Source: Planctomycetaceae bacterium
GTDB taxonomy: Bacteria; Planctomycetota; Planctomycetia; Pirellulales; Pirellulaceae
DNA length: 64,000 nucleotides
Direction of reading: 5' to 3'
NCBI GenBank assembly: GCA_016794985.1
Contig: JAEUIQ010000070.1
Location: 124,001 to 188,000, forward strand
Positions 62,988-64,000 of this stretch are shown here, one piece after another. Made by a program: the position numbers and the translations under genes. The notes beneath the pieces are model-generated. The model had not been told where the DNA came from, made no database searches, and was given only the letters and a program-made list of their open reading frames with translations. Numbering within the stretch: the stretch's first letter is position 1; the number at the start of each line of letters is the position of its first letter.

Positions 62988-64000
62988 TCATGACTTCATC
63001 GCCCATTTCAAAACTTCCACCCACGTGGGCTCTTTCCCGTAGAGCATGATCCCGGCGGCGAAAATCCGTCCGGCGGCGACTCGGAGTGACCAAATCCCCA
63101 AAAGCAGCAACAACAAACAAATTGCAATCTCCCACCACACGACCTCGCCCAATAACAGCCGAATGGGCATCGCCGTCGAGGAAGTCCCCGGCAATAGGCT
63201 CAAGACTCGGATTGCCATTCCGTCTGGTTGTGGAATCGCCATAAATCCTGCCGCAATTGGCAGCATCGGCAGAAACAGCAAACCACTCTTGGCCGAGGTG
63301 TTCGGATCATTGATGATCGACGAGACTGCCGCAAAGAAGCAATTCCAAAACACGGCCCCACCCATGAACAACATCGCAAACAAGGGCAACAAGTCCCAGC
63401 GACTTAGGGAATCTGGAATCGAGAATCCATAACCCGCCATTCGTACGACGGCACCAACGATCAATCCGCCTACAAGTAAAGTGGCGACCGAAGCAAATGC
63501 CGCCCCAGTTAGTCCAATTAATTTGCCATCAATCCAGGCCTGTGGCGAAATAACGCTGACCACCTGCTCCGTGATGCGCTGTTGTTTTTCACTCGTGATA
63601 CCTACCATAAAAAAAGACAACCCGATAAAGCAAACAAGTATCATCAAACTACCCATTCCAACCGCGACCACGCGATCGCCCAATGAAATGGAGTTCGGAG
63701 CCGTCGTCGTGATTTTCAACGCTTGCGGCGTGAAAATCGATTGCAATTGCTCGGGCAAGATCGACGACTTCGCCAACGACCGACGAGATTTCAAATCGTT
63801 AAGTCCTTCCTGCAATTCATCGACCCAACTGGGCTGCTGGCGAACAATGAGCTCGACATCCAACTCCGCTTCATGGTTCTCCCGTTCGGTGATCACAAGG
63901 ATTCCATCCAAGCGTTTTTCGGCCAATTGAGCATGTAATTTTTCCAGGGAATCCTGAGCGGACTTGATGATGATTGCAGAGTCCACCGGCAACTTCAGTG
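62988..64000 (-). CDS. ABC-2-type transporter permease (start outside window)
   Basis: About 337 residues are visible; the gene enters from the right edge. An extracytoplasmic region precedes several membrane spans (VVAVGMGSLMILVCFIGLSFFMVGI, then LTGAAFASVATLLVGGLIVGAVV, LLPLFAMLFMGGAVFWNCFFAAVSS, EIAICLLLLLLGIWSL). The segment ITSEKQQRITEQVVSVISPQAWIDGKLIG is typical of NatB-like ABC-2 permeases. It pumps an unknown substrate with an ABC ATPase outside this window. Confidence 0.8.
   Translation of the reverse strand, partial: LKLPVDSAIIIKSAQDSLEKLHAQLAEKRLDGILVITERENHEAELDVELIVRQQPSWVDELQEGLNDLKSRRSLAKSSILPEQLQSIFTPQALKITTTAPNSISLGDRVVAVGMGSLMILVCFIGLSFFMVGITSEKQQRITEQVVSVISPQAWIDGKLIGLTGAAFASVATLLVGGLIVGAVVRMAGYGFSIPDSLSRWDLLPLFAMLFMGGAVFWNCFFAAVSSIINDPNTSAKSGLLFLPMLPIAAGFMAIPQPDGMAIRVLSLLPGTSSTAMPIRLLLGEVVWWEIAICLLLLLLGIWSLRVAAGRIFAAGIMLYGKEPTWVEVLKWAMKS

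Overview
The window looks like a planctomycete (Pirellulaceae-like) genome carrying a large integrated plasmid-like element. The right part (about 51.6-64 kb) has typical planctomycete chromosomal genes: an exported ceramidase-like enzyme, a sialate O-acetylesterase, a PhoD-like phosphatase and a lipoprotein rhodanese. The left and centre (1 to about 51.58 kb) have a plasmid backbone, defence genes and toxin-antitoxin pairs. The junction is a tRNA-Arg(TCT) gene cut off in its anticodon arm at about 51,585. No integrase gene is visible, and the left end of the element lies outside the window.

Layout. 1-1.9 kb: a DUF262 protein (start outside the window) overlapping a RelA/SpoT-domain protein. 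1.96-4.2 kb: a UPF0489 protein, an ImmA/IrrE peptidase and its XRE regulator. 4.25-7.96 kb: a complete type III CBASS operon (TRIP13-like ATPase, probable second HORMA protein, HORMA protein, CD-NTase, NucC nuclease), with 4-bp overlaps between all but the last two genes. 8.46-11.3 kb: plasmid origin with DnaA boxes and two iteron sets, an RPA-family Rep, a ParAB-type partition pair and a possible centromere. 12.5-26.2 kb: mainly minus-strand plasmid genes (small unknowns, an EEP-family enzyme, vapBC-primase, a DUF6876 protein, a giant methylase-helicase) plus hipBA. 27-36.9 kb: accessory genes (unknowns, a secreted SNase with an SHD1 domain, a serine resolvase, an AbrB/PIN pair, a sigma factor). 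37-46.3 kb: two exported or membrane proteins, ParB, the VirD4/TraG coupling protein and a MobF relaxase. 46.3-51.3 kb: an ankyrin protein, an excisionase-like HTH protein and a PHP-ATPase (TrlF type).

The most unusual feature is a dispersed family of six full-length prepilin-like genes (P1-P6 at 11.6, 14.9, 26.5, 32.0, 42.3 and 47.2 kb). All are on the + strand, each stands alone, and each has a conserved prepilin N-terminus, a variable middle and a conserved DxKxDDGxP plus two-cysteine C-terminus. A frameshifted C-terminal fragment of a P5-like gene lies directly after P3. P3 and P4 share about 250 bp of 5' sequence containing a palindrome and a 15-codon leader ORF coupled to the pilin start. 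Together these suggest a recombining pilin cassette repertoire. Two large hairpins with a covarying stem (13.3 and 26.3 kb) lie upstream of minus-strand plasmid genes.

The element carries a coupling protein and relaxase but no recognisable type IV secretion channel, so it is probably mobilizable rather than self-transmissible. All calls come from reading the sequence; no database search was run.
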